NCBI GenBank assembly: GCA_029237685.1
Contig: JAQZBV010000003.1
Location: forward strand, 1-64,000
Source of the DNA: Cytophagaceae bacterium
Lineage (GTDB): Bacteria > Bacteroidota > Bacteroidia > Cytophagales > Cytophagaceae
Reading direction: 5' to 3'
Length of the DNA stretch: 64,000 nucleotides
The notes under the pieces were generated by a model. The model was given only the letters and a program-made list of their open reading frames with translations, was not told where the DNA came from and did no database searches. Shown in pieces: positions 16,439 to 25,960 of the stretch. Position 1 is the first letter of the stretch; each line of letters starts with the position of its first letter. Both the position numbers and the translations under genes were made by a program.

Positions 16439-19400
16439 TTATAGCTTAATGAATTTCTTCGTAAGAACTTTACCGGATGTCGTTACTTCCGCTATGTAGG
16501 TTCCGGCCGCAAGTTCTTTGATGCTGACCGAAGCGATGTGTTCGGTGAAGTTTTTTCTCAATACTTCTTTTCCTGTAAGATCCCGAACGATTAAAATCTG
16601 ATCTTGATTGACGGATAAGTCAACACTGATCATGATATTTAATACTTCCTGAGCAGGTACCGGCCAGAGGGTGAATTCATATTGTTGTGTGAGGTCAACG
16701 GCGATAATTTTAGAGGCAGACATTGTTCCGTCTTTGTCATAGGCTCTGAGTCTGTAATAATTAATCCCTTGCGAAGGATGTGGATCGTAGCATACATAAT
16801 TCGTTAAGCTCCCATCAAATCCCTTCGCTTTGAGATCATCTACATAGGTCCAGTTAGAAGATTCTGCGGTACTTTTTTCAATCACAAAATAACTCAAGTC
16901 TTTTTCATGTGCGGTGATCCATTGCAGTTTCACCGCAGGATTTTCTAATGTCGCGTAAAAAGATAAGAGATCAACAGGCGTTGGTGAAAGGTCTTTGATC
17001 AAGATGGCGTAATCTTCTATTTCATTGTATACATTGTCGATGCAAGGATTGGTCGTTTTGGCTTTCCAGTTGTCATAACCTGCCACCCGCATCCGAACAG
17101 GTGTGTTGAGCACGGTAGTGTTGGGAATGGTAACATTGGCATTGTGCGTATAGGCTCCTACCGGTCCATTGTAGACCCGTTCGCCGGCATCGTTAAAATC
17201 ACCGTCGTTGTTGTAATCGATCCATACCACGATATTATCCCCGTCATAATGGGTTCCCCCTTTTACGATTAAAGGATAAGTAGACCCCTGGTATACGACC
17301 GCCGTTTTGGTACAGGTGTAATCTACATAAGAGGAAGTGAGTCCGCTATTGTTGTTGATGTCTGAGAATTGCACGCCTGAAATCCCCAGGCCATATGCTC
17401 CACCATAAGTACCTGTTACAATAGGCGTGCAGGCTGCATTTACGTTCAGTTTAAAATAGCGGATGCTGTTGGTTGTTGTACTCGCACCTTGTGCATTGGT
17501 CACTGTAAGGGATACCGTATACTCTCCCGATTGGGTGATTTGCAACATCGGGTTTTGTGAAGTAGAAGAGGTTTGATTGACATAGGTATAACCGGCAGCC
17601 GGCGTAATGCTCCAGCTCCAGGACGTTGGTTGTCCCGTAGACAAGTCATGCAGCGCATAATAGGCATTGCAGGGATCTTTAGGCGCTTGATTGCCGCCGA
17701 CTGTTTGTTGTGTACTATAAATTACAAAATCAGCAAGGGGAGGTTGTGGTGTAGCTTTGTACAGTTCCGCTTGCCAGATTCCGCGGCCATACGTAGATAC
17801 GCGGATGACGCTGTTGGCCGTTCCATCGTTGAACATGTCCATGTCTGTGATATCTGCCACGGTAGGCATGCCTCTGGAAAATACAATCCAGTCAGCCATG
17901 CTGTTGTCTCTGTAGTATACGCCCGATGCCATCGCTACATATACCGCATCGTTGGTACTGAACCGATCGTGCATGATTTTTTTAATACCAACATTGGGTA
18001 ATGACCCGGTGATGTTGGTCCAGGCGGCTCCCTTGTTTGTAGACTTGTATACTCTGTTTCCCAGGGTTACCCATACAATATTGGTATTGGTATGGTGGGC
18101 TTCCATACAGGCGTCATTGTTGGATGATGCACCGGCAGGAAAAGGTAAGGTGGTAAATGCAGGCGTCGCGGCGGTGGCGTTATCACTTCTGAAGATGCTG
18201 TTGTCTCTTCTTACCATGTATAAAAGATTGGCATCGACTCTGGATGCCGCGCCGTGTTTGTACTCCGAATTGCCTGCATTCGTTAAAGGCATTTCTTTCC
18301 ATACGGTTGTACCTTTTAAGGTTTGAGTGATCCAGACTTTGTTTTTATACGCATAAGCAAGGTTGGTATTCCCCGGGCTGATAAGGTATCGAGGAGAGTT
18401 GCCTGTATTATTTGTAGGAGTAGTAAGGTCATTACCGAGATTGTCCTTTGTGGCCCAATTGCCTTGACCTGTAGTGGATCTTCCTCCTGTCATGTCAAAG
18501 GTGTATTTATCATATTGCCTGTCCGCATACATGAACGTCTGATTGAATTCGTCCGATTCAAAATCTTCGTAATAGTCACCGCCTCCTATGGTCGTGATGT
18601 CTTTGTTCCAATACATTTGTAACCCGTTGTCCTGGGTACCACCTAAGTATAGTTCTTTGTATAAATGGTTTTGGCCATAAGAAGCATATTCTGTTGCGGC
18701 GAGACCATCACTACATGATTCCCAGTTGTTGTCGTTATTGTCCCAGGTGCGGGCCATGCCTCCATCTCCTGCAATGTATAATTTATAGGGAGCGGAGTAA
18801 TGCGGTGAAAACATCAGGTAATGCAAATCGGTGTGCAGTCCATTGCTACCTCCGCAATACCAGCAAGAGCGATTGACCCATGTGACGCCGGCATCCGTAC
18901 TTTTCCATACACTGTGGCTGCCGATGTAAACAGTATTGGCATTGTTGGGATGTACGGTAATGCATAGGTTATAACCTCCCTGACTACCGGATTCGGCGCC
19001 GTCTGGAGCGTAAGCAAGAATATTGGGTTGACCGGTGGTAGGAGGGTCGGAAGCCATCGAATTGCGAGTGAAGGTATTTCCACTGTTGGCAGAACGGAAC
19101 AATCCCGCGTAGGTGCGGGTATTGCCTTGATGAGCCAATACATACACAATGTTGTCGTTGGCTTTGGAAACGCCTATTCGTAACGATCCAAAGGCGGCTC
19201 CGTCTGATGCTACAAGTCCCTCCGCTGCGGCTCTCGCTGTCCAGGTATTGCCCATGTCGTTGGAGACCCAAAATCGTTGGTCTGAACAAGCATATACCGT
19301 GTTTGATCCACCGGCTGTAGGTTTCAATACCACATCCCGCATGCCTTCTGGACTTGCAATGTTCAAGGTTTGTATCCAGGTAGCACCGGCATCGGTGGAT

Positions 19401-19909
19401 TTCCATATCCCATTGAAGGTAGCGGCGAGTAACGTGTTGGTGTTAAAAGGGCTCATGACCATGCGATTAACCAGCATACCGCTGATGGCATTGGTTAATT
19501 GCGACCAGGTCGCTCCGCCGTTGGTGGATTTCCATACGCCTCTGCCGCCGACCCACCAGTAGTGGTAATCGGTATCGCCTGTGCCGATGTATAAAATATT
19601 CGGGTTGTTGTAGTCTACTACAATACAAGACATTTTAGTGCTCCAGGGAAAGAAGTCGGTGTTCAACTGGAACCAGTATTCTCCTTCTGTGGTGGTTTTC
19701 CATAAACCTCCGGAGGCAGAGGTTGCCCACATGGTCTTGGGGTTCGTCGGGTGATAGGCAAAGTGAGTGACTCTTCCTATACCGGTAGGTTGCCCTACAC
19801 CGTTGAGCGGGTATTTGATGATGCTGCTTTGTGTCCAGGTGGTGTAGGTCTGTGCCTGACCAACAAGAGAAACCAACAGCAGGGTAAGGATAAGTAAAAA
19901 TGCTTTCAT
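16439..19909 (-). CDS. Large secreted T9SS cargo: BNR/sialidase-like repeats, PKD, GEVED and sorting domains
   Basis: 1156 aa. Signal peptide MKAFLLILTLLLVSLVGQAQ. Residues about 30-720 contain many Asp-box-type repeats of the WKSTDGGATW kind (WKTTTEGEYW, WKSTNGGATW, WKSTDAGATW, YKSTNKGAAW), expected to form a VPS10/sialidase-like multi-bladed propeller. A PKD domain follows (about 740-830), then a GEVED domain (WIDYNNDGDFNDAGERVYNG ... NEIEDYAI), then a beta-domain, then the type A sorting domain (LWPVPAQEVLNI ... GTYIAEVTTSGKVLTKKFIKL) that directs export through the type IX system. No sialidase catalytic Arg triad or Tyr is evident, so adhesion or binding is more likely than hydrolysis. 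The 171-aa gene ends 18 bases upstream on the same strand. Confidence 0.9.
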   Translation of the reverse strand: MKAFLLILTLLLVSLVGQAQTYTTWTQSSIIKYPLNGVGQPTGIGRVTHFAYHPTNPKTMWATSASGGLWKTTTEGEYWFQLNTDFFPWSTKMSCIVVDYNNPNILYIGTGDTDYHYWWVGGRGVWKSTNGGATWSQLTNAISGMLVNRMVMSPFNTNTLLAATFNGIWKSTDAGATWIQTLNIASPEGMRDVVLKPTAGGSNTVYACSDQRFWVSNDMGNTWTARAAAEGLVASDGAAFGSLRIGVSKANDNIVYVLAHQGNTRTYAGLFRSANSGNTFTRNSMASDPPTTGQPNILAYAPDGAESGSQGGYNLCITVHPNNANTVYIGSHSVWKSTDAGVTWVNRSCWYCGGSNGLHTDLHYLMFSPHYSAPYKLYIAGDGGMARTWDNNDNNWESCSDGLAATEYASYGQNHLYKELYLGGTQDNGLQMYWNKDITTIGGGDYYEDFESDEFNQTFMYADRQYDKYTFDMTGGRSTTGQGNWATKDNLGNDLTTPTNNTGNSPRYLISPGNTNLAYAYKNKVWITQTLKGTTVWKEMPLTNAGNSEYKHGAASRVDANLLYMVRRDNSIFRSDNATAATPAFTTLPFPAGASSNNDACMEAHHTNTNIVWVTLGNRVYKSTNKGAAWTNITGSLPNVGIKKIMHDRFSTNDAVYVAMASGVYYRDNSMADWIVFSRGMPTVADITDMDMFNDGTANSVIRVSTYGRGIWQAELYKATPQPPLADFVIYSTQQTVGGNQAPKDPCNAYYALHDLSTGQPTSWSWSITPAAGYTYVNQTSSTSQNPMLQITQSGEYTVSLTVTNAQGASTTTNSIRYFKLNVNAACTPIVTGTYGGAYGLGISGVQFSDINNNSGLTSSYVDYTCTKTAVVYQGSTYPLIVKGGTHYDGDNIVVWIDYNNDGDFNDAGERVYNGPVGAYTHNANVTIPNTTVLNTPVRMRVAGYDNWKAKTTNPCIDNVYNEIEDYAILIKDLSPTPVDLLSFYATLENPAVKLQWITAHEKDLSYFVIEKSTAESSNWTYVDDLKAKGFDGSLTNYVCYDPHPSQGINYYRLRAYDKDGTMSASKIIAVDLTQQYEFTLWPVPAQEVLNIMISVDLSVNQDQILIVRDLTGKEVLRKNFTEHIASVSIKELAAGTYIAEVTTSGKVLTKKFIKL

Positions 19910-19927
19910 GTAGGAGTTGTAAGAGTC

Positions 19928-20431
19928 TTATTCAACAATGTGGGTATTGACACCTTGAGTTTGGCTTCTCCAAATGGCATCCTGTTCTTCTGTCGTAAGT
20001 ATGCGACCGGTCTGTGGATCGACTCTATTCTTCATCACTCGACGCCAGTTGATGAATTGTTTGTATTCATAAATCAGGGTGTAAGAATGCGGACCTTGAA
20101 AATGCAAACCTTCCACGTCTTCGTGTTCTTCTTTTTTGTACGAGTCTTTCTTTTGTTCTCGTTCGCTCTTATTGTCTTTTTCTCTGGTATCGTAAAGTTT
20201 ATTGGCTTCACCTTCGGCTTCAGCAGGAATTTCACGGCCGGTCCAATACATTTCAAAAGCGGTACAGGCCTCAAAATAATTGACATTGGGATCTGACATC
20301 ATCGCGATCCAAACAGGCTGGGTATGGTAGGCTTGAAAGAGTTTCTGTTCAGAAGAGGAATCAATGGACTGCCCCCATGAGGAGAAACAGGACAAGAACA
20401 ATAAAGGAAGAAGGAGATGCTTGAGTTTCAT
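19928..20431 (-). CDS. Secreted protein of unknown function, partner of the T9SS cargo
   Basis: 167 aa when started at the second Met (20431), which opens a good signal peptide MKLKHLLLPLLFLSCFSSWG; the track start adds four residues. The mature protein is highly charged, with a Lys/Glu-rich stretch at about 75-105 (REKDNKSEREQKKDSYKKEE), a conserved-looking NYFEACTAFEMYWTGREIP before it and TGRILTTEEQDAIWRSQ near the C-terminus. I do not recognise a family. Its stop lies 18 bases before the start of the giant propeller protein, so the two are almost certainly one transcript. A function as accessory or anchor for the cargo is inference. Confidence 0.7.
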   Translation of the reverse strand: MKLKHLLLPLLFLSCFSSWGQSIDSSSEQKLFQAYHTQPVWIAMMSDPNVNYFEACTAFEMYWTGREIPAEAEGEANKLYDTREKDNKSEREQKKDSYKKEEHEDVEGLHFQGPHSYTLIYEYKQFINWRRVMKNRVDPQTGRILTTEEQDAIWRSQTQGVNTHIVE

Positions 20432-20650
20432 GTTGGAGTCCAAGGTAAGGTATTTAAAATTAATGATTTAAAGCCATTTTTTCAAGCGATCGAGTCGTTT
20501 TCATTTTTGTGTTTTCATCTGTTACTTACACCTCTTTTGTAGAAAAAAAAGAAAGAATGGGCTCAAAAAGTGTAAGAAATGAAAATTGAATGTGTAGTAG
20601 ATTCTTAATATGGATTTTATATTACCTATATTTTTGTTTAGTATTATCTA

Positions 20651-21178
20651 TTGAAAAAGGGACTTATCATATCATTGTTTATTCTATTGGTTCTTCCTTT
20701 TTACTTTTCATGTGCTTTTCTATTGTATAAAAAACAGGAAATAAAATCAGAGGTAAAAGAACGTATACTTAGAGGGATAGATAGGAAAGATTTAGTGTAC
20801 TTCAATTTTTCATCCCAAACTTTTAACGAGGTGGTTTCTTCTTCCGACGAATTCTATTACCAGGGTAACATGTATGATCTGGTGGAATGGAATAAGACGG
20901 GTGATACCTACCATTGTTGGTGTTGGCTTGACAGTGAGGAGTCTAACTTGGGGCGTAAACTTTCTCTGTTGGTGACCCAGGCCATGGGCAGAGATACTGA
21001 AAATCAAGACGAGAAAAAAGCATTGACGGATTGGTTTAAACTCCTATATTTTCATGAAGCGTTTGAATGGAGTATTACGCCGATAGATTCGATAAAGAAA
21101 CAGCAGTCATTATATTTATTGAATGGTTTATTTTTTTATAAGTCACGCCTTCTGCTGCCGCCAGAGTTTCAGTGCTAA
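20651..21178 (+). CDS. Hypothetical protein with N-terminal membrane anchor, TTG start
   Basis: 175 aa, not recognised. Starts at TTG (no in-frame ATG nearby) and opens with MKKGLIISLFILLVLPFYFS, a signal peptide or signal anchor. The rest is a soluble domain with a Cys-Trp motif (TYHCWCWLDSEESNLGRK) and a C-terminal FLLNGLFFYK-like hydrophobic stretch. AT-rich compared with flanking genes. It ends 70 bases before the TonB receptor start and could be in its operon, but there is no overlap. Confidence 0.55.
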   Translation: MKKGLIISLFILLVLPFYFSCAFLLYKKQEIKSEVKERILRGIDRKDLVYFNFSSQTFNEVVSSSDEFYYQGNMYDLVEWNKTGDTYHCWCWLDSEESNLGRKLSLLVTQAMGRDTENQDEKKALTDWFKLLYFHEAFEWSITPIDSIKKQQSLYLLNGLFFYKSRLLLPPEFQC

Positions 21179-21247
21179 TATTTTATGCCGTATGCTTCAT
21201 TTTATAATGGAGTGGCTTTTCTTATTTCTTATTTAAACTTATTTCAT

Positions 21248-23668
21248 ATGAAAAATATTATTTTTCTTATGATGTGGCTATGCGCTTCACAAGCTATGGC
21301 GCAGACTCTCATTATAAAAGATAAAACAAACTTACTCCCTTTGGAAGGCGCGTACGTTAGGGGGGATGGATCTGGCTCTTATTTATTAACGGATCAAAAG
21401 GGTGAAGTAGACATTTCTGCTTATGCGCAGTCGGATAGCATAGAGGTACAATTTATCGGTTACCGCAAGGAAGTATACAGTTATGCTGCTTTACAAGCCA
21501 TGGGTTTCAATCTTTCACTCAGCGAATCAACCACAGGATCTGATGAGGTCATTGTGTCCGCCAGTAAATTTGAGGAACAAAAGAAAGATGTCGCTCAACA
21601 GGTGCAAGTGATAAAATCCAGTGAACTGGCTTTTATGAATCAGCAAACGACAGCTGAGGTTTTGCAGCAATCTGGTCATGTGTTGGTGCAAAAAAGTCAA
21701 TTAGGCGGCGGAAGTCCTATCATCAGAGGTTTCGAAGCCAATAAGGTGTTGATTGTTGTGGATGGCGTTCGGATGAACAATGCTATTTTCAGAGGAGGGC
21801 ACTTACAAAATGTATTGAGCTTGGACAACACGATTTTAGATCGCACGGAAATTTTGTTTGGTCCTGGTTCTGTTGTCTATGGCAGCGATGCATTAGGCGG
21901 AGTGATGCATTTTTATACCAAGAATCCAAGTCTGGCATCTGATCAACAAAAAGTGAATTTTCATACCAATGCATTTGCTCGTTATGCAACGGCCTACGAT
22001 GAAAAGACCGGACATATTGATTTTAACATCGGTTTGAAAAAGGTTGCCTTTCTAAGCAGTATCACGGTTTCAGACTTTGGTGATTTACGACAAGGAGCAA
22101 ACCGCAAGGCTTCTTATGGAGATTGGGGAAAACGCAGCTTCTATGTAGAGCGCATCAACGGCAAAGACAGTATGGTAACGAATAGCGACGATGCAGTTCA
22201 AAAACAAACCGGATACAGGCAATATGATTTCTTGCAAAAAATCCTCTTTAAGCAAAATGAAACGATCAGTCATGTTCTTAACGTTCAATATTCTACTACC
22301 AGTGATGTCTATCGTTACGATCGTCTGACAGAAGTCAACGGCAGCGGCATTGCACGAAGTGCGCAATGGTATTATGGACCTCAGGCTCGTTTTTTAGGTT
22401 CCTATAGATTAAATCTCAAAGGGGATAATGTATTCTATAATAAAGCGAGCGTAGTGTTAGCTTACCAGGATGTGAGAGAAAGCCGCCACAACAGAAACTT
22501 TAATAACAATAATTTAGCGCACCGCAAGGAGAAGGTCAATGTATACAGTGTGAATATAGATCTAGAAAAAAAGATCAAGGAAAAACACGAGTTGCGTTAT
22601 GGTGCTGAATTTGTTTACAACACCGTAGACTCCAAAGCAGAGCGTGAAAACATTGTAACAGGCGCTACTCAGCCTCTTGATACGCGTTATCCGGATGGCG
22701 GTTCAACAATGCAAACGCTGGCTTTCTACGCTACGCACGCCTGGCACATCAATAAAAAATTGGTATTGAACGATGGTCTTCGTTACAGTAATATTAATTT
22801 ACATTCCTCATTCAGAGATAAAACTTTTTTTCCATTTCCATTTGATGAGGTCAACCAACAATCCCATGCGCTCAATGGTAACCTAGGGCTGGTGTACATG
22901 CCTGGATCTGATTGGAGGTTTACCGTGCTCGGATCTTCCGGATTTCGGGCTCCGAACGTAGACGACATGGCTAAAGTATTCGAAAGTACAGGTGGCCGAT
23001 TGGTAGTTCCTAATCCTAATCTGAAACCGGAGTATACTTATAATGCGGAGCTGGGAATATCTAAAACCCTTGCACAACGTGTTCGTGTGGAGGCAACAGG
23101 TTTCTATACTTGGTACATCAATGCCTTAACCTCTCGTAAAACACAATTTAACGGAGCAGACAGTATCGTGTACAATGGAGTGACCAGCGCTGTATACCAT
23201 ACGACGAATGCCAATGAAGCGTATATCTATGGCTTGAATGTGGGTTTGTATGCCGATATTACTTCTTCATTGAGTTTTTCTTCTACCTTAACTTACACTT
23301 ACGGACGAATCAAGACGGATAGCACGGATTATCCTTTAGATCACGTTGCTCCTGTATTTGGAAAGATCGGTTTGATGTATAAAATGAAGAAGCTAAAAGT
23401 AGAGGCTTTTGCTTTGTATAATGGAGATAAACTGAGCAAAGATTTTAACTTACAAGGTGAAGATAATCAGCAATATTCTCTGGATGTTGTCAACGGTAAA
23501 GTACCGGGTTGGTATACGCTTAATCTTCGAACGGCTTATCAATTGAATGATTATTTGCAGCTGCAGTTTGCGGTTGAAAATATTATGGATACTTATTACA
23601 GAGTCTTTGCTTCAGGTATCAGCGCTCCGGGCCGTAACTTCGTATTTACGGTACGCGGGAGGTTTTAA
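21248..23668 (+). CDS. TonB-dependent outer membrane receptor with carboxypeptidase-like N-domain
   Basis: 806 aa from the ATG at 21248, chosen because it opens the signal peptide MKNIIFLMMWLCASQAMAQ; the track start is 21 codons earlier. Order of domains: a CarboxypepD-regulatory-like beta domain (about 20-105), the plug (about 115-235, with GGGSPIIRGFEANKVLIVVD and GPGSVVYGSDALGG), and a 22-stranded barrel to the terminal aromatic GRNFVFTVRGRF. The plug sequence RGFEANKVLIVVDGVRMNNA is typical of haem/haemoglobin or metal-chelate receptors (HmuR-like), but the substrate is unproven. Uses TonB-ExbBD energy to import a ligand over the outer membrane. An intrinsic terminator follows at 23701. 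Confidence 0.9.
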   Translation: MKNIIFLMMWLCASQAMAQTLIIKDKTNLLPLEGAYVRGDGSGSYLLTDQKGEVDISAYAQSDSIEVQFIGYRKEVYSYAALQAMGFNLSLSESTTGSDEVIVSASKFEEQKKDVAQQVQVIKSSELAFMNQQTTAEVLQQSGHVLVQKSQLGGGSPIIRGFEANKVLIVVDGVRMNNAIFRGGHLQNVLSLDNTILDRTEILFGPGSVVYGSDALGGVMHFYTKNPSLASDQQKVNFHTNAFARYATAYDEKTGHIDFNIGLKKVAFLSSITVSDFGDLRQGANRKASYGDWGKRSFYVERINGKDSMVTNSDDAVQKQTGYRQYDFLQKILFKQNETISHVLNVQYSTTSDVYRYDRLTEVNGSGIARSAQWYYGPQARFLGSYRLNLKGDNVFYNKASVVLAYQDVRESRHNRNFNNNNLAHRKEKVNVYSVNIDLEKKIKEKHELRYGAEFVYNTVDSKAERENIVTGATQPLDTRYPDGGSTMQTLAFYATHAWHINKKLVLNDGLRYSNINLHSSFRDKTFFPFPFDEVNQQSHALNGNLGLVYMPGSDWRFTVLGSSGFRAPNVDDMAKVFESTGGRLVVPNPNLKPEYTYNAELGISKTLAQRVRVEATGFYTWYINALTSRKTQFNGADSIVYNGVTSAVYHTTNANEAYIYGLNVGLYADITSSLSFSSTLTYTYGRIKTDSTDYPLDHVAPVFGKIGLMYKMKKLKVEAFALYNGDKLSKDFNLQGEDNQQYSLDVVNGKVPGWYTLNLRTAYQLNDYLQLQFAVENIMDTYYRVFASGISAPGRNFVFTVRGRF

Positions 23669-23700
23669 CAAGATTTGATGGCTTATTTTTTGTATATTGA

Positions 23701-23733
23701 GAGGAGATTGTTTATTCAGTCTCCTCTTTTTTA
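23701..23733 (+). terminator. Intrinsic terminator after the TonB receptor
   Basis: gaggaga / tctcctc stem with a 12-base loop, then TTTTTTatt. Only 5 bases separate the T-run from the ATG of the next gene at 23739. Confidence 0.8.
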
Positions 23734-23738
23734 TTAGC

Positions 23739-24860
23739 ATGATTCGGATTACGGTTTTAAAAATCATTGTACTGCTTCTTACGATCCAAAGCCAGGTTAT
23801 GGCACAGGATGGGGAAGGCATATCCGTTTTTCTTCATCCAAAAAAATTCTATAAAAAGTATTTGCCTAATCTGAAGATCAAGAGGCCGGATATCGATTCT
23901 TCTTATATCAAAACATATCCTAATTACCTGACAGTAGGAAGTCGCCTAATCGTTCCTACCATTTACATGGATCTGCATTCTGATAATTCCCGAGGGAATG
24001 CTAACCATGCCTCTTCAAACTTTAGAACCAACGTTGGAAATATATTGGCTTTTTCTGCCAGTTACAGATTCATCACGGCTGGTTTTGCAGTCGTGGTCAA
24101 TTCTAATCGAAAGGATAAAGAGGATTATGCTCCTTCTTCTTACCGCACAGCTACCATCAAGTATAATAGTGCTGCTTATAGTCTTCAGTTTAAATATATC
24201 CGGTTAAGGGGATTTACGGATGTAAATCAAAACAATAGCGATACCTTAGTCCGTTATACAAAGCGGGAAGATATCTTGATGAAAGAATACCAGTTTGAAG
24301 GAGTTTATAATTTCAGCTGGAGAAAGTATTCGTATTACGCTCCTATAGATTATACCTTCCGTCAATTGAAAACGCGGATTGGTTTTTTAATGAAAGCGGG
24401 TGTCTATTACAATCAACTGGCTGCTGATTCAAATCTGCTGACGATGAAACAACGGGCTTTCTTTAATGATTTTAATGATATCCGTTTGATCCGTACTACT
24501 TCCTTCAAACTTGCTCCTGGTATCGGATTGAATTTGATCTTCTTAAAACGTTTTTATGTTTCTTTAGCTGTTTTTACTCCTTATAATTTCTATGTATACA
24601 ATTACTTTACAAAGGACGAGAACCTTGTGCATAAAGGCACTAGCCTGGCTTTCGTATGGGATGGGAATATAAGTTTGGGTTATCAGTCAGAGCGATTTTA
24701 TGCCGGTATACGTTACCAGGCAGATAGCAAAAGCGTTACGTTCAATACCGTAATTTTGAATAGCTTGTTCAGTTATGTGGGCTTCGATCTGGGATACCGA
24801 TTTGTGGCTCCAAAAATTGTCAAAAAAGTGTATAAGCAAACCATGCCACCGGGCATGTAG
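23739..24860 (+). CDS. DUF4421-like outer membrane protein
   Basis: 373 aa from the ATG at 23739 (signal peptide MIRITVLKIIVLLLTIQSQVMAQ). The track start at 23697 lies before a terminator and is unlikely. The body resembles the DUF4421 family: DSSYIKTYPNYLTVGSRLIV followed by repeated amphipathic strands (NILAFSASYRFITAGFAV, AAYSLQFKYIRLRG, TRIGFLMKAGVYYN) consistent with a beta-barrel, ending in YVGFDLGYRFVAPK. Function unknown. It lies directly behind the TonB receptor terminator and ahead of the phospholipase-like barrel, in a run of outer membrane genes. Confidence 0.6.
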   Translation: MIRITVLKIIVLLLTIQSQVMAQDGEGISVFLHPKKFYKKYLPNLKIKRPDIDSSYIKTYPNYLTVGSRLIVPTIYMDLHSDNSRGNANHASSNFRTNVGNILAFSASYRFITAGFAVVVNSNRKDKEDYAPSSYRTATIKYNSAAYSLQFKYIRLRGFTDVNQNNSDTLVRYTKREDILMKEYQFEGVYNFSWRKYSYYAPIDYTFRQLKTRIGFLMKAGVYYNQLAADSNLLTMKQRAFFNDFNDIRLIRTTSFKLAPGIGLNLIFLKRFYVSLAVFTPYNFYVYNYFTKDENLVHKGTSLAFVWDGNISLGYQSERFYAGIRYQADSKSVTFNTVILNSLFSYVGFDLGYRFVAPKIVKKVYKQTMPPGM

Positions 24861-24940
24861 ATTCCACCGCTACCGGATTGGAATGTGGCGTGAGCTTTGT
24901 TTACATGAGAAGTACCTAAAAAACAAGTTCAGTCTTTTCT

Positions 24941-25960
24941 ATGAAAGTTTTATATAGTGTGTTGTGTTGTGCGTTGTTTTTTACGCAAACTTTTGGTCAA
25001 AAAAAGAAAGAAGAGCAGAAAGATACACTGACACATGAGAAGTTCATCACTATGGTCAACTTCAACCGTGATCAGAGTTATATAACATTTGGCCAGGGCA
25101 TTGGAACTCTTGAACCATTAATTTTTGAGGGAAAGCTTAGTCCCAGTTATTTCTTATCCAATAAAAGCAGACGTTGGGCGCTGTTGGCCAATCCTCAGGT
25201 GCAGATTCGTATGTTGAATAAAGAATCCTATCCGATTCGTGTACCGAGCTACCGTATTCATTTGACGTATTACCGAGGTATAGATTTTTGGAACAGAGGT
25301 TTTTTGAAAGATGTATTTTATGACGATGCATTGTGGTTTGTAACCATGGGGCATCATTCCAATGGACAAGAGGGGAGAACTTACGACACAACGGGGACGA
25401 TCGACCTGGAAGGGGGAAATTTCGCCACAAATTATATTCAGTTTGGATTGGCTTCTTATACTTCTTTACCCATGGGGCCATCTTATTATTCCCTGAGACA
25501 AATAAGACTTCATGCTGAAATTCATCCCACCTCATTGCCGATCGATTGGTACGTGGAAGAGTTGAAAGGTCAATATGGTTTTTATCGTTTGTTCGTTACC
25601 TATAGTCTTTTAGGGATACGAAGAAAAGAGAAGACAGATTGGTTTTCTGAAGTGTTGAGACGGTCTAGTTTTGAAATACAAACAGGGTGGATTTTTGATG
25701 AGTTGAGGTCTTATAATGCTGTAGACATAGAACACCGTTTAATCCTCGATATCAATTATAAATACTATCCGCAATGGATGGCTGAATTTGCTTTTTTTGT
25801 GCGCTATTATTATGGTCAGGATTACTACAACATCCATTACCAAAAGCAATTGAGCGTGTTGAGTTTTGGGGTAACTTCCAATATTGTAAAAATGAACGAC
25901 GCCATTAAATACATCGGGCGTAAGAAAAAAACGAACCCAAGCATTAACACGGCTCCTTGA
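24941..25960 (+). CDS. Outer membrane phospholipase A1-like barrel (OMPLA fold, putative)
   Basis: 339 aa. Signal peptide MKVLYSVLCCALFFTQTFG, then a Lys/Glu-rich spacer and a barrel domain. Residues 138-142 read HHSNG, matching the OMPLA active-site pattern H-x-S-N-G, in which His and Ser are the catalytic pair; a following Asn (TNY, about 164) may be the third residue but is further away than in E. coli PldA. Tyr/Trp-rich strands end in LSFGVTSNIVKMND. If active, it would hydrolyse phospholipids in the outer leaflet. Its TGA stop directly abuts the stop of the convergent TonB receptor, forming the palindrome TGATCA. Confidence 0.55.
   Translation: MKVLYSVLCCALFFTQTFGQKKKEEQKDTLTHEKFITMVNFNRDQSYITFGQGIGTLEPLIFEGKLSPSYFLSNKSRRWALLANPQVQIRMLNKESYPIRVPSYRIHLTYYRGIDFWNRGFLKDVFYDDALWFVTMGHHSNGQEGRTYDTTGTIDLEGGNFATNYIQFGLASYTSLPMGPSYYSLRQIRLHAEIHPTSLPIDWYVEELKGQYGFYRLFVTYSLLGIRRKEKTDWFSEVLRRSSFEIQTGWIFDELRSYNAVDIEHRLILDINYKYYPQWMAEFAFFVRYYYGQDYYNIHYQKQLSVLSFGVTSNIVKMNDAIKYIGRKKKTNPSINTAP

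Noticed and set aside
16439-19909. Active sialidase
   Set aside because: Asp-box repeats are present, but the catalytic Arg triad, Tyr and Glu of sialidases were not recognised, so only binding or propeller structure is supported.
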